Positions 15,870-24,453 of a DNA stretch of 37,379 bases are shown in pieces. Each line of letters opens with the position of its first letter. Position 1 is the stretch's first letter. Where the stretch lies: NCBI GenBank assembly GCA_964525015.1, contig CAZGFY010000020.1, forward strand, positions 1-37,379, given 5' to 3'. This stretch comes from RGIG3102 sp964525015 (lineage in GTDB: Bacteria > Bacillota > Clostridia > Oscillospirales > Ruminococcaceae). The notes below the pieces were generated by a model. The model saw only the letters and a program-made list of their open reading frames with translations. It made no database searches and was not told where the DNA came from. A program made the translations under genes and the position numbers.

Positions 15870-16028
15870 ATTGATAGAGGCGCAGCCAAGATTATTAGTT
15901 TACTGAGAAGACATTCGATGATGTAAATGAAAGGCACGGTTGCCGAAATATATAAGTAGGTATACTTATATATTGGTATAATAATAAATAATTATTATAC
16001 TCCCATTAAAAGTGGAGGAGCTATCGAT
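15870..16028 (+). ncRNA. Lysine riboswitch (L-box) aptamer
   Basis: P1 is ATTGATAG (15870-15877) with CTATCGAT (16021-16028), one G-U pair. The conserved L-box core follows: AGAGGCGC at 15876-15883, GAAAGGCACGGTTGCCGAA at 15929-15947, and GGAGGAGCTATCG at the 3' side. The long AT-rich arm at about 15948-15970 fits a variable helix. The 3' strand of P1 can instead pair with the left arm of the downstream terminator, which gives a clear on/off switch. Known lysine riboswitches reduce expression when lysine is bound. It controls the permease at 16121 and probably the amidohydrolase after it. Confidence 0.88.
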
Positions 16029-16051
16029 GACAACCTATTTCTGATTTTTTC

Positions 16052-16083
16052 AAAAGTTGCATCGATACGATGCAACTTTTTTA
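16052..16083 (+). terminator. Riboswitch expression-platform terminator
   Basis: A 13-bp stem (AAAAGTTGCATCG with CGATGCAACTTTT), 3-nt loop ATA and T run. The left arm GTTGCATCGATA (16056-16067) is also complementary, with one bulged A, to TATCGATGACAAC at 16022-16034, the 3' P1 strand. That pairing would be the antiterminator. Confidence 0.9.
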
Positions 16084-16120
16084 TTTTAAAAAATCATTCA
16101 GAAAATAGGAGAAATTAAAA

Positions 16121-17488
16121 ATGGCAAATCAAACAAACAATCTTCAAATTGAAGATACAAATTTAAGAAGAGATTTAGGTCTTTTTGATGGAGCAAATAT
16201 CCTTATGGGAATTATGGTTGGAAGTGGTATCTTCTATATCGGTTCTTATGTATTAATTAGAAGTGGTATGTCTTTAGGACTTGCACTTTTAGTATGGCTA
16301 CTTGGCGGAATTGTAACACTAATTAGTGGTTTATGTTACGCTGAACTTGGCGCTATGATGCCAAAAGCTGGTGGTAGATACATTTATTTAAGAGAAGCAT
16401 ATGGCGAAGGGCTCGCTTTCACTTCTGGATTTTCAAGCTTTATTTTAGGAAGCTGTGGATCTTCTGCTGGTATCGCAGTTGCACTAGTTGGCTCAATGAG
16501 CTCAGTTATCACTCTTACAACACTTCAATCTCAGCTTTTAGCTTCTGGAATAATTGTATTTTTAACAATTATCAATATTCTCGGACTAAAACAAGGTAAA
16601 CTAGTTCAAAATATTTTCACTGTTGGTAAATTAATCCCTATTGGAATTATCCTTTTTGCAGGTCTATTTATGGGAACAGAAACTGTACCACTAACTTTAA
16701 CAAATGCTGCTACTGAAAATCTACCACTTGGCGAAATTATTGGTATGGTTGGCTTTGGTATTGTTGCAACTCTTTGGGCTTATGAAGGCTGGACTAACTT
16801 AAATGTTATCAGCGAAGAAATTAAAAATCCAAAAAGAAATATTCCTTTAGCAATTATTGTTTCAATTGTTTTTGTAACAGTTCTATATGTTTTATTTAAC
16901 TACGCTATATACAGAGTTGTTCCATTTGATACAATCGCTTCAATGATTGAAGCTGAAAACTTTTATCTTGGAACAGAAGCTTCAAACATTCTTTTTGGAA
17001 ATCTTGGTGGAACACTTGTTACTATCTGTATGTTTTTAGCAATTTTCGGCTCTTTAAATGGCTGTGTAATGGTATTCCCTCGCTCTGCTCTTGCAATTGC
17101 AAGAGATGGAATGCTTCCAAAAATGTTTGCAAAAGTTCACGATAAATACAAAACACCTCATAATGCTATTCTTTTACATATGGTAATTACAATTGCTCTT
17201 ATTTTTACAAGAGATTTAGGACAATTAACAGCTTTAGTTGTTTTTTCAAGTGCTGTATTTAATACATTCACATTCTTATCTGTTTTCAAACTAAGAAAAA
17301 AATACCCTACTATGGCAAGGCCATATAGAGCTCCTAATGTAATCGTTATATTAGCTGCTGTTGTAACTGCATTACTAACATTAAATACTTTTATCGAAGA
17401 TCCAATCACTTCTTTAATCGGTCTATTAGTTTCTGGCTCTTGCTACATAATCTATTTAGTAACAAAAAAATCTAAAGCTAATAGATAA
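16121..17488 (+). CDS. APC-family amino acid permease under lysine riboswitch
   Basis: 455 residues, about 12 membrane helices. The first helix carries the APC substrate loop G-S-G-I-F near residues 36-40; the layout resembles the LAT/SteT-like branch (G-L-F-D-G-A-N-I-L-M-G lead, and F-G-I-V-A-T-L-W-A-Y-E-G-W in the sixth helix). The lysine riboswitch upstream makes lysine, or a compound that yields lysine, the best-supported substrate; an L-box also controls the APC protein YvsH in Bacillus. A GGAG ribosome site precedes the ATG. It is followed by an amidohydrolase after a large intercistronic hairpin. Confidence 0.88.
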   Translation: MANQTNNLQIEDTNLRRDLGLFDGANILMGIMVGSGIFYIGSYVLIRSGMSLGLALLVWLLGGIVTLISGLCYAELGAMMPKAGGRYIYLREAYGEGLAFTSGFSSFILGSCGSSAGIAVALVGSMSSVITLTTLQSQLLASGIIVFLTIINILGLKQGKLVQNIFTVGKLIPIGIILFAGLFMGTETVPLTLTNAATENLPLGEIIGMVGFGIVATLWAYEGWTNLNVISEEIKNPKRNIPLAIIVSIVFVTVLYVLFNYAIYRVVPFDTIASMIEAENFYLGTEASNILFGNLGGTLVTICMFLAIFGSLNGCVMVFPRSALAIARDGMLPKMFAKVHDKYKTPHNAILLHMVITIALIFTRDLGQLTALVVFSSAVFNTFTFLSVFKLRKKYPTMARPYRAPNVIVILAAVVTALLTLNTFIEDPITSLIGLLVSGSCYIIYLVTKKSKANR

Positions 17489-17505
17489 TAACTTATAAAT
17501 TTTAA

Positions 17506-17544
17506 TTTGTGACTTTTGAAATCTCTTATTTCGAAAGTCACAAA
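17506..17544. repeat. 17-bp intercistronic hairpin between permease and amidohydrolase
   Basis: TTTGTGACTTTTGAAAT (17506-17522) pairs with ATTTCGAAAGTCACAAA (17528-17544) with one G-U pair and a 5-nt loop. No T run follows on the plus strand, so it is not a standard terminator. It ends 7 nt before the ribosome site of the next gene. Confidence 0.85.
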
Positions 17545-17568
17545 TCACATAGAAAGGATTTTAATATT

Positions 17569-19176
17569 ATGCAAACAATTATTTTTAATGGAAATATCTA
17601 TCTTGAAAGTGGTAACTATGCGCAGGCGATTTTAATTGAAAACGATGTTGTAATTAGCACTGGTACAAATGAAGAAATCTTAAAAATCGCATCAGGTGAT
17701 GCGATTAAAATAGATGCTAAAGGAAATGCTGTTGTTCCTGGATTTAATGATTCTCACCAGCATTTATACGGCGTTGGAACTTCTTTAGAGGCAGTTCAGC
17801 TATACGGCTCTAATTCAATTGAAGAAGTTTTAAATCGCTCATTCGCCTTTTTAGAAAAAAATCCAACTTCTAGTGGAAACTGGATTTTAGGAAGAGGCTG
17901 GAATCAAGACTACTTTAGCGAAGGCAGAGTTTTAACAAAAGAAGATTTAGATAAAATTTCAACTGAACACCCTATCCTTTTCACTCGTGCTTGTGGACAT
18001 TTAGCGTCTTGCAACACTAAGGCTTTAGAAATCTGTGGCGTTACAAAAGATACTATGCAAATTGAAGGAGCTGAATTTTACTATGGTGAAGATGGACTGC
18101 CAAACGGTGTTTTCACTGAAAGTGCTATCTCACTAATATCTTCACATATACCAGAGCCAAGCCTTGAAGATATGACAAAAACATTAAATACTGCTATGGA
18201 TTACGCCTTAACGCAAGGTATCACAACTGTTCAAACAAATGATATTAAAGATTTTAATTTTAATGAGATGTATGCAGCATATGAAAATGTTTACGCTCAA
18301 AATAAAGCAAGACCACGTGCTTATCATCAATGCACATTTGCAAATCCTGATGATTTCAATGCATTTTTAAATGCTGGATTTAAAACTGGTAATGGTAGTG
18401 ATTATAATAAAATTGGCCCATTAAAAATGTTTGTAGATGGTTCTCTTGGCGCAAGAACTGCTGCTATGAGAAATCCATATGCTGATGATTCTAGCACATA
18501 TGGGATTATCTGTATGACACAAGAGCAGTTAAATGAAATGGTTGGTATTGCTAATAAAAACAATTTACAAGTAGCTGTTCATGCTATCGGAGATAAAGCT
18601 ATCGAAATGGTTTTAGATTCTTATGACACTGTTATAACAAATGGAGAAAACCCATTAAGACATGGCATCGTGCATTGCCAAATCACTGATAAACCTTTAC
18701 TTGAAAGATTTAAAACAAATGATGTTTTAGCTTATGTTCAGCCTATATTTATACATTATGATATGCATATAGTTGGAGATAGGGTTGGCGAAGAATTAGC
18801 TAGCACATCTTACGCTTTTGGAGATATGTTTAAAATGGGCATTAACCTTTCTTATGGCACAGACTCACCTGTTGAAGATTTAAAAACAATGGATAATCTA
18901 TACTGTGCAGTTGAAAGAAAGGATTTATCAGGAACACAAACAGAAGGATATTATATAGAGCAAGCTGTTAGCATTAATGATGCAGTTCATTTATACACAG
19001 CTGCAAGTGCTTATTCAAACTTTGCAGAAGATAAAAAAGGGAAACTTCTTCCTGGTTTCTTTGCTGATTTAGCTATCTTAGATACAGATATCTTTAATAT
19101 GGATACTGCTAATTTAAGAGATGTAAACGTTGATTTAACTATGGTTGGCGGTTTAGTTGCTTACACTAGAAATTAA
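17569..19176 (+). CDS. YtcJ-like amidohydrolase (amidohydrolase family 3)
   Basis: 535-residue metal-dependent hydrolase. A composite beta-sandwich (residues 1 to about 55 and the last 60) flanks a TIM barrel. Metal and catalytic motifs are intact: H63 and H65 in N-D-S-H-Q-H, F-V-D-G-S-L-G-A-R-T, A-V-H-A-I-G-D-K-A, G-I-V-H-C-Q, and G-T-D-S-P-V-E near the end. The start at 17569 has AAAGGA upstream; a longer frame from 17509 would begin inside the hairpin. Substrate is unknown for most of the family. Its place after a lysine-riboswitch permease suggests that it hydrolyses an imported amide related to lysine, which is inference only. Confidence 0.9.
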   Translation: MQTIIFNGNIYLESGNYAQAILIENDVVISTGTNEEILKIASGDAIKIDAKGNAVVPGFNDSHQHLYGVGTSLEAVQLYGSNSIEEVLNRSFAFLEKNPTSSGNWILGRGWNQDYFSEGRVLTKEDLDKISTEHPILFTRACGHLASCNTKALEICGVTKDTMQIEGAEFYYGEDGLPNGVFTESAISLISSHIPEPSLEDMTKTLNTAMDYALTQGITTVQTNDIKDFNFNEMYAAYENVYAQNKARPRAYHQCTFANPDDFNAFLNAGFKTGNGSDYNKIGPLKMFVDGSLGARTAAMRNPYADDSSTYGIICMTQEQLNEMVGIANKNNLQVAVHAIGDKAIEMVLDSYDTVITNGENPLRHGIVHCQITDKPLLERFKTNDVLAYVQPIFIHYDMHIVGDRVGEELASTSYAFGDMFKMGINLSYGTDSPVEDLKTMDNLYCAVERKDLSGTQTEGYYIEQAVSINDAVHLYTAASAYSNFAEDKKGKLLPGFFADLAILDTDIFNMDTANLRDVNVDLTMVGGLVAYTRN

Positions 19177-19178
19177 TA

Positions 19179-19217
19179 AAAATGGTATTAGCTTTTAACG
19201 GCTAATACCATTTTTTT
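19179..19217. terminator. Bidirectional terminator between amidohydrolase and mgtC-like gene
   Basis: A 14-bp stem (AAAATGGTATTAGC with GCTAATACCATTTT), 8-nt loop and T runs on both strands. It overlaps the end of the convergent gene by two bases. Confidence 0.9.
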
Positions 19218-19890
19218 AGTAATCAACAAAATTTACAGATTTCACAGTTTCTATTTTTGAATACTGCATAACTAAATCTGCCATATTTATATCTCTTTTT
19301 CTTTTTTTAGATATTATTGAAAAAATTATTTCATAAATTCCATCGTCTTCTTCTATGTAGATATTATTTAAATAAAAATCATTTTTCTTCATATCAGCAT
19401 TAAGACTTGATATAACTACTCCAACGTCTTTGCATTTAATTTTTATATTCGCTGAAAACCTAGAATATGCCATTAATTTCTTTTCTACCGAGTTTAAAAT
19501 TGTTAGTATGAAAATAATTAAAACTCCCCCAAGTACGCCAACTGTATACACTCCTGAGCCTATTGCAAGCCCTATGCAAGCAACAGCCCAAAGAGTTGCT
19601 GCTGTGGTGAGCCCTGTTATTGAAAAGCCATCTCTTATTATAGTCCCAGCTCCTAAAAATCCAATCCCTGATATAACCTGTGCACCTAGCCTTGCTGGGT
19701 CTAGATTAGTTTGACCTTTAAACATATTATATATTTCAAAACTAGTTATCATAACAATAGCTGCACCTGTACACACTAGCATATGTGTTCGAAATCCTGC
19801 TGGATGATGCGATTTTTCCCTTTCCCAGCCAATAATTCCACCGATTAGTAAAGCTAAAATTATTCTAAAAATCATTTCTCTAACTTCCAT
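19216..19890 (-). CDS. MgtC/SapB family membrane protein
   Basis: 224 residues. The N-terminal 130 residues hold about five helices with the family signature G-G-I-I-G-W-E-R-E, P-A-G-F-R-T-H-M-L-V and G-I-G-F-L-G-A-G-T-I-I; a soluble ACT-like domain of about 80 residues follows. Homologues act in Mg2+-limited growth, though the subgroup cannot be told here. I chose the ATG at 19890, 11 nt after AAAGGAG; the ATG at 19899 is only 2 nt from it. A promoter lies at 19923-19951. It is transcribed alone. Confidence 0.92.
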   Translation of the reverse strand: MEVREMIFRIILALLIGGIIGWEREKSHHPAGFRTHMLVCTGAAIVMITSFEIYNMFKGQTNLDPARLGAQVISGIGFLGAGTIIRDGFSITGLTTAATLWAVACIGLAIGSGVYTVGVLGGVLIIFILTILNSVEKKLMAYSRFSANIKIKCKDVGVVISSLNADMKKNDFYLNNIYIEEDDGIYEIIFSIISKKRKRDINMADLVMQYSKIETVKSVNFVDY

Positions 19891-19922
19891 AAAAATCATA
19901 GCTCCTTTCTTTTTATATTTTT

Positions 19923-19951
19923 ATTATACAATATTACCCTATTTATTACAA
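19923..19951 (-). promoter_or_regulatory. Predicted promoter of the MgtC/SapB gene
   Basis: Minus strand TTGTAA, 17-bp spacer, TATAAT. Confidence 0.6.
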
Positions 19952-20078
19952 ATTTCATAATTTAATATCTAAACTTTTTATATTTATTAAAATAAAGGTT
20001 TAACATATATTATACATAAGTAGTTATTATTTATAATATCATATTAATAAAGATATAAATAAAAAGGATGAATTATTT

Positions 20079-21356
20079 ATGAATAAAAAATTAACTTTAA
20101 AAGAATTAGTTTTTATAGGTACAGGTCATGTTGTTGGTGCAGGAGTTGTTAGTATAGTTGGCTCTGCAATAGCTGTTACTGGATATTCTATTTGGATAGC
20201 ATTTTTTGTTTCCTGTCTGCTTTCCTTTTTTAGAATAATTCCATATATTTTCTTCTTTTCTAGCCTTAGCATGGAAGGTGGTAGATACGCAATGATAACT
20301 AGCTGTACTAATAAAAACTTAGGCGGATTTATAAGTGTTGCCTCGCTTTTATCCTGGGCAGCTAGAGGAACGGCTGTCTTAGCTTTATCACAATATATTT
20401 TAGATATTTTCCCTGTTTTTAATGCAAAATTAATAACTTTGATTATATGGGGATTTTTTTGTTTTACAAATTTACTTGGAGTTAATATGATGAGTAAAAT
20501 TCAATCAATCGCAACCCCTATTTTAATTTTTTCCCTACTTGTTTTTTCCTTTACTGCAATACTAAACACTCAGGCTGATTATCTTAATTTCTCTTCACCC
20601 AATATGTTTTTAAATGGAAATCACGGATTTTTTACAGCCGTTGTTTTACTTAGCTATTCTTGTGATGGGATAAATTCAATCGCAAACTATTCTAAAATCA
20701 GTGAAAACCCAACTATTAATATTCCTAAAAGTATGCTTTATATCTCTATTATAACCTTAGTATTATATGTTTTAGTGGGATATGCAGCTGGTGCTGTTTT
20801 GCCTTTGAATCTTACTGCAAATACAACTCTTACTGTTACAGCAAAGCATATTCTATCTCCTTTTTTCTATACATTATTTCTGGTTTCAGGACCTATTTTC
20901 GCCCTACTTACAACTATGAATGCAGGAATACCAGATTCTATTTTCCCTGTTGTTGCAGGAGTAAAGGATGGATGGCTTCCTACAATATTAGCAAAGCAAA
21001 ATAAATACAATGCATACACATTTTCTATATTAATTGTTTTCATCATAGGGTGTTTGCCTATTTTATTTAATTTATCAATAAGAGAAATAGCAAGCTTTAC
21101 AATGGTTCTCTCAAGCGTTAGCACTGTTTTAGTTTTAGTTTCTGCAATTAAATTTCCTTTTATTTTTAAATTAGAGTGGCAAAAATCTAAACTATATATA
21201 AATAATGCTTTATATTTTATTTTAATTTTTATATTTTGTGTCATAGAGTTGTTTATTCTTATAACATCATTACAAAACTTAAATTTAATAATGATAATAA
21301 TTAATGTAATCTTACTAGTTTTAGCCATTATATATGGGATGTATAAAGCCAAATAA
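20079..21356 (+). CDS. APC-superfamily amino acid permease (divergent)
   Basis: 425 residues with about 11-12 helices. The first helix reads G-T-G-H-V-V-G-A-G-V-V-S in place of the usual G-S-G-I-F, so it is a divergent member of the APC superfamily. A glycine-rich M-E-G-G-R-Y-A-M stretch lies after the second helix, as in the amino acid permease branch. Substrate unknown. The ribosome site (AAAAAGGATG) is weak and somewhat far from the ATG. There is no clear terminator downstream. It is not adjacent to the riboswitch unit and runs independently of it. Confidence 0.85.
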   Translation: MNKKLTLKELVFIGTGHVVGAGVVSIVGSAIAVTGYSIWIAFFVSCLLSFFRIIPYIFFFSSLSMEGGRYAMITSCTNKNLGGFISVASLLSWAARGTAVLALSQYILDIFPVFNAKLITLIIWGFFCFTNLLGVNMMSKIQSIATPILIFSLLVFSFTAILNTQADYLNFSSPNMFLNGNHGFFTAVVLLSYSCDGINSIANYSKISENPTINIPKSMLYISIITLVLYVLVGYAAGAVLPLNLTANTTLTVTAKHILSPFFYTLFLVSGPIFALLTTMNAGIPDSIFPVVAGVKDGWLPTILAKQNKYNAYTFSILIVFIIGCLPILFNLSIREIASFTMVLSSVSTVLVLVSAIKFPFIFKLEWQKSKLYINNALYFILIFIFCVIELFILITSLQNLNLIMIIINVILLVLAIIYGMYKAK

Positions 21357-21421
21357 CAATGCCTACCACATCTTTTATTCATATAGTAAATCCTTTTGTA
21401 ATTAACTCACACTTATATATA

Positions 21422-21450
21422 TTGACATCTTAATTTGTCAATAGTATACT
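21422..21450 (+). promoter_or_regulatory. Promoter of the pterin-synthase-like gene
   Basis: TTGACA, 17-bp spacer, TATACT. The -35 box forms one half of an inverted repeat, TTGACA-N8-TGTCAA at 21422-21441, a possible operator. The leader of about 72 nt contains a small hairpin around TATATGC/GCGTATA but no recognisable preQ1 riboswitch. Confidence 0.65.
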
Positions 21451-21528
21451 ATAACTAACAACAATGTTAAAAACTTATATGCAAAACGCGTATATAATAT
21501 TGTTTATTTACTTATTAGGAGGTTTAGC

Positions 21529-22098
21529 ATGAGAAGTTACACATCATTTGATTTACAATATGCTCACAGATTTTATGGATTTAAAGGCGAAGCTCAATAT
21601 TTACACGGGCACACCGGCGTTTTAACAATTGAAGTTGAAGATACTGTTAATATGGGAGTAAATATGGTTTTCCCTTGTAATGAAATACAAAAAACGGCTT
21701 GGGATGTTTTAAAAAACTTTGACCATGCCTTAGTTTTAAGAGAGGACGACCCTCTTCTGCCAGCTATTCTTAAGGTTTATGAGGATACAGGAATAAAAGA
21801 TGGAACTCCACAAAACCAAATGAAAGGCGAAGCCTTTAAAACAGAACTTTGCTGTGCTTATCCTGATTGTCGTTTAGTTGTAACTAAAGAAACCATGACT
21901 GTTGAGGGTATGATTAAAATTGTTTATGATTTACTTAAAGATAAACTAAATATAGCAAAAATCACCTTTACAAGCGGTGTTAATGCTGCTAGCGAAGAAT
22001 ATGTTACAAAAAATAATATTGAGCGATGTCCTCTTTGCGGAATCAGTCTAGACGAGCATGGTGTTTGTCCAAAATGTGGTTATAAAAATAGTGTTTAA
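21529..22098 (+). CDS. 6-pyruvoyl-tetrahydropterin-synthase/QueD-like protein with C-terminal zinc ribbon
   Basis: 189 residues. The zinc-site histidines of the PTPS/QueD fold are present (H13 in Y-A-H-R-F, H26 and H28 in L-H-G-H), with D65/H66 and E126. The catalytic cysteine that normally stands three residues before L-H-G-H is A22 here. A segment of about 45 residues with C108, C109 and C114 is inserted after the D-H motif, and the tail is a zinc ribbon (C167, C170, C180, C183). Canonical QueD is about 120 residues. Folate- or queuosine-type chemistry cannot be assumed; no other queuosine genes are nearby. AGGAGGT precedes the ATG. Confidence 0.82.
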   Translation: MRSYTSFDLQYAHRFYGFKGEAQYLHGHTGVLTIEVEDTVNMGVNMVFPCNEIQKTAWDVLKNFDHALVLREDDPLLPAILKVYEDTGIKDGTPQNQMKGEAFKTELCCAYPDCRLVVTKETMTVEGMIKIVYDLLKDKLNIAKITFTSGVNAASEEYVTKNNIERCPLCGISLDEHGVCPKCGYKNSV

Positions 22099-22123
22099 AC
22101 ATATTTAAATATTAAATGAAAAA

Positions 22124-22159
22124 ATTAGAATAGCATATTTATAGCTATTCTAGTTTTTT
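22124..22159 (+). terminator. Intrinsic terminator
   Basis: TAGAATAGC (22126-22134) pairs with GCTATTCTA (22144-22152) and is followed by GTTTTTT. It ends the pterin-synthase-like transcript, 25 nt after the stop codon. Confidence 0.85.
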
Positions 22160-22161
22160 AT

Positions 22162-24426
22162 TTATTCTGGTATAGTTTCAAGTATCGCCATTAATGTTCC
22201 ATACGATGCATCGTATATTGCATCATCACTATATGTTAAAGAGTATTCAAGTGGATTCATTAAAAATGAATATTCCATTAAAACTGCTGGTGCTATATCC
22301 ACCCTTGTTACATAGTAGTACCCTTGTTCACTTCCTCTATTATTTCTATTAGTATAAAGCGAAACATTATCCACTATTGCATTTGCAAAGTTTTCACTTT
22401 GCTTTGTGAAATAATAAATTTCAGCTCCATATGCATTATTTGAATTGTATGAATACGCCATACTATTATGGTGAATTGATATAAATAAATCAGGTTTTAT
22501 ATCATTTGTGTAAACTCTTCTTTCTTCAAGTTCATAAAAAGTATCGTCTTCTCTAACTAAATGAACTGTTGCACCATATTGTTCAAGCATAGCTTTTGTA
22601 GTGAGTGCTAATGCTAAATTTAAATCTTTTTCCATTGGTCCTAGCCCACCTGCAACGCCTACTGTCCCAGAGTCGGTATCTCCGTGCCCTGCATCTAAAA
22701 CTATGCTAGTTCCAAGTAACGGCTGTGCACCATCTGCTTTTTGTGGTGCCTTTTTTAGATAAATAGTTGTTGTTGTATCTGTTTGGCTAACGTGGTATCC
22801 CCATATAGAATTATTGGTTTCATTAAAAGTTATAACAGCGTTAGCCCCTTCGCTCATTGAATAATCTATCCCTGTAAATAACTCGCTTGTAAGATTAACT
22901 GTGTCAGTAAAGGTTGTGTCTAAAAAGGCAAATGATAGGCTATCTTCTTCTAAAAATGAAATAACAGCTGGGGTTCCAGTTGAATTATAAGTTAAAACAA
23001 CATCCCCCTCATTATCCCCTTCGCTTATTACTTCCATACTTCCACCAGTCAGGGTGCTTTTCGTGTATTCATCGATAAATTCTGCATATTTTGCTAAAAC
23101 ATATCCACCACCACTCAATTCATAAGCATAGGTTGTTTGCCCACTTCTAACGGTTTCAACTGTGCTTTTAACTATCATCTGTGTTCCTGCTGGCACACCT
23201 GCTAAAATATCCCCATCATCATCTGGAGTATTTAAAATGCTGGTTAATGCCCTTGTTGCCACTACAACTTGATTTGCATTTGCATATTCTGTACCATCGT
23301 GGGAAATTTGCCCCCCACCTGAAGAAGAGTAGGTTTTTCTAGTTATAGTTACTTTATGCGTATTTCCATTTTGAGATATTGTTAAACTATTAGTTCCAAC
23401 TGCTAAATCATAATATATCCCAAAAGTTCCATCTGTTTGTGATTGATAACTTTTCCCATTCACAACAACTGTCCCATTTTCTTCTCCAACACCTGTTATA
23501 AATATTCCAGAATAATATGTTGTTTCATTTTTTAATGGATTTGTAACTTTGAATTCATTCGATACATCGAAATTAAAGCTTGGAAAATCTGTATTTCCTT
23601 TTGTGTAGGCTGTGTTTGTATTTAATAAATTATAATCATTTGAAAAGCTTGTAAACACTACGCCGTCTATATCATAAGAGCCTTTAATCATTAGATTATT
23701 TCGCTCAAAATCTCCCATAGAGTAATGCATTAAAACTTTGCTAGTTTCATTATTTCCTTCTGATAACAGAATAAATTCATCATTATTTAAAGCTGGATAA
23801 ATAAAATAATCAACGGCTGTATTGCTAATTATTGTGTTCATATAGCTATTATCAGCACTTTTAATTGCTAGTAAATGACTATCTTTGCTTAATATACTAT
23901 CCAGTTCTAAAATCTCATCATTTGTTATAGCTGAATTATCAATAACAATTCCTGACACATTTTCATTTCTTGAAATAATATCTAGTGAGTTTATAATTTC
24001 ATTCATAGAGAATATAGCGTTATCAATTGATAATAATACTTGCACTCCATTTTCTGAGCCTTTTTTCACTATCTCATTTAATAAATCAGTTTCTTTTACA
24101 GCGTTTGTATATCCCTCTATATCTATAATTGAATTCTTTTCATTAAATGCTGGAATAATTAGCGTGTTAACTCCAGTTGTTTTTAAATTGAAAAACAATT
24201 CATCTAAAGCTGGCTCTATATTTTCATCATTTATATTTTTAGATGTTTCAAATATATTATATTCGGCTGAAATAATATCTATTTTTTCTATATCACTATC
24301 TAAAATTTGAAATTTTTCTTTTTGAATAGAAAAAATCACAACTGTTGCCATTGCTGTAAGTGATAAAATTATAATAGCTAGCAAAAATGATAGCAGTTTA
24401 TTCTTCTTTTTAGGTTTATTGTTCAT
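22162..24426 (-). CDS. N-acetylmuramoyl-L-alanine amidase with large extracellular N-terminal region
   Basis: 754 residues. A basic N-terminus and one helix at about 11-32 make a signal anchor. Residues about 50-290 look like a TIM-barrel, glycoside-hydrolase-like domain (weak). A beta-rich segment and an SH3-like stretch (G-V-P-A-G-T-Q-M-I-V, G-G-Y-V-L-A-K-Y) follow. The C-terminal 187 residues are Amidase_3: V-L-D-A-G-H-G-D with H581, M-E-K-D with E599, I-H-H-N-S with H652, and M-E-Y-S-F with E718, the complete zinc and catalytic set. It cleaves the amide between MurNAc and the stem peptide. It is read after the lipoprotein gene across 27 nt. The family is common in spore-forming Clostridia. 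Confidence 0.9.
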   Translation of the reverse strand: MNNKPKKKNKLLSFLLAIIILSLTAMATVVIFSIQKEKFQILDSDIEKIDIISAEYNIFETSKNINDENIEPALDELFFNLKTTGVNTLIIPAFNEKNSIIDIEGYTNAVKETDLLNEIVKKGSENGVQVLLSIDNAIFSMNEIINSLDIISRNENVSGIVIDNSAITNDEILELDSILSKDSHLLAIKSADNSYMNTIISNTAVDYFIYPALNNDEFILLSEGNNETSKVLMHYSMGDFERNNLMIKGSYDIDGVVFTSFSNDYNLLNTNTAYTKGNTDFPSFNFDVSNEFKVTNPLKNETTYYSGIFITGVGEENGTVVVNGKSYQSQTDGTFGIYYDLAVGTNSLTISQNGNTHKVTITRKTYSSSGGGQISHDGTEYANANQVVVATRALTSILNTPDDDGDILAGVPAGTQMIVKSTVETVRSGQTTYAYELSGGGYVLAKYAEFIDEYTKSTLTGGSMEVISEGDNEGDVVLTYNSTGTPAVISFLEEDSLSFAFLDTTFTDTVNLTSELFTGIDYSMSEGANAVITFNETNNSIWGYHVSQTDTTTTIYLKKAPQKADGAQPLLGTSIVLDAGHGDTDSGTVGVAGGLGPMEKDLNLALALTTKAMLEQYGATVHLVREDDTFYELEERRVYTNDIKPDLFISIHHNSMAYSYNSNNAYGAEIYYFTKQSENFANAIVDNVSLYTNRNNRGSEQGYYYVTRVDIAPAVLMEYSFLMNPLEYSLTYSDDAIYDASYGTLMAILETIPE

Positions 24427-24453
24427 TTATTTTTCCCTTATATTCATAGTTTT

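Noticed and set aside
20867..21382. Minus-strand frame of 171 codons opposite the second permease
   Set aside because: The composition is the mirror image of membrane helices, and the permease reading is clearly genuine.
21451..21528. Possible preQ1 riboswitch before the QueD-like gene
   Set aside because: No C-rich loop and no A-rich tail pairing near the ribosome site; only a small TATATGC/GCGTATA hairpin is present.
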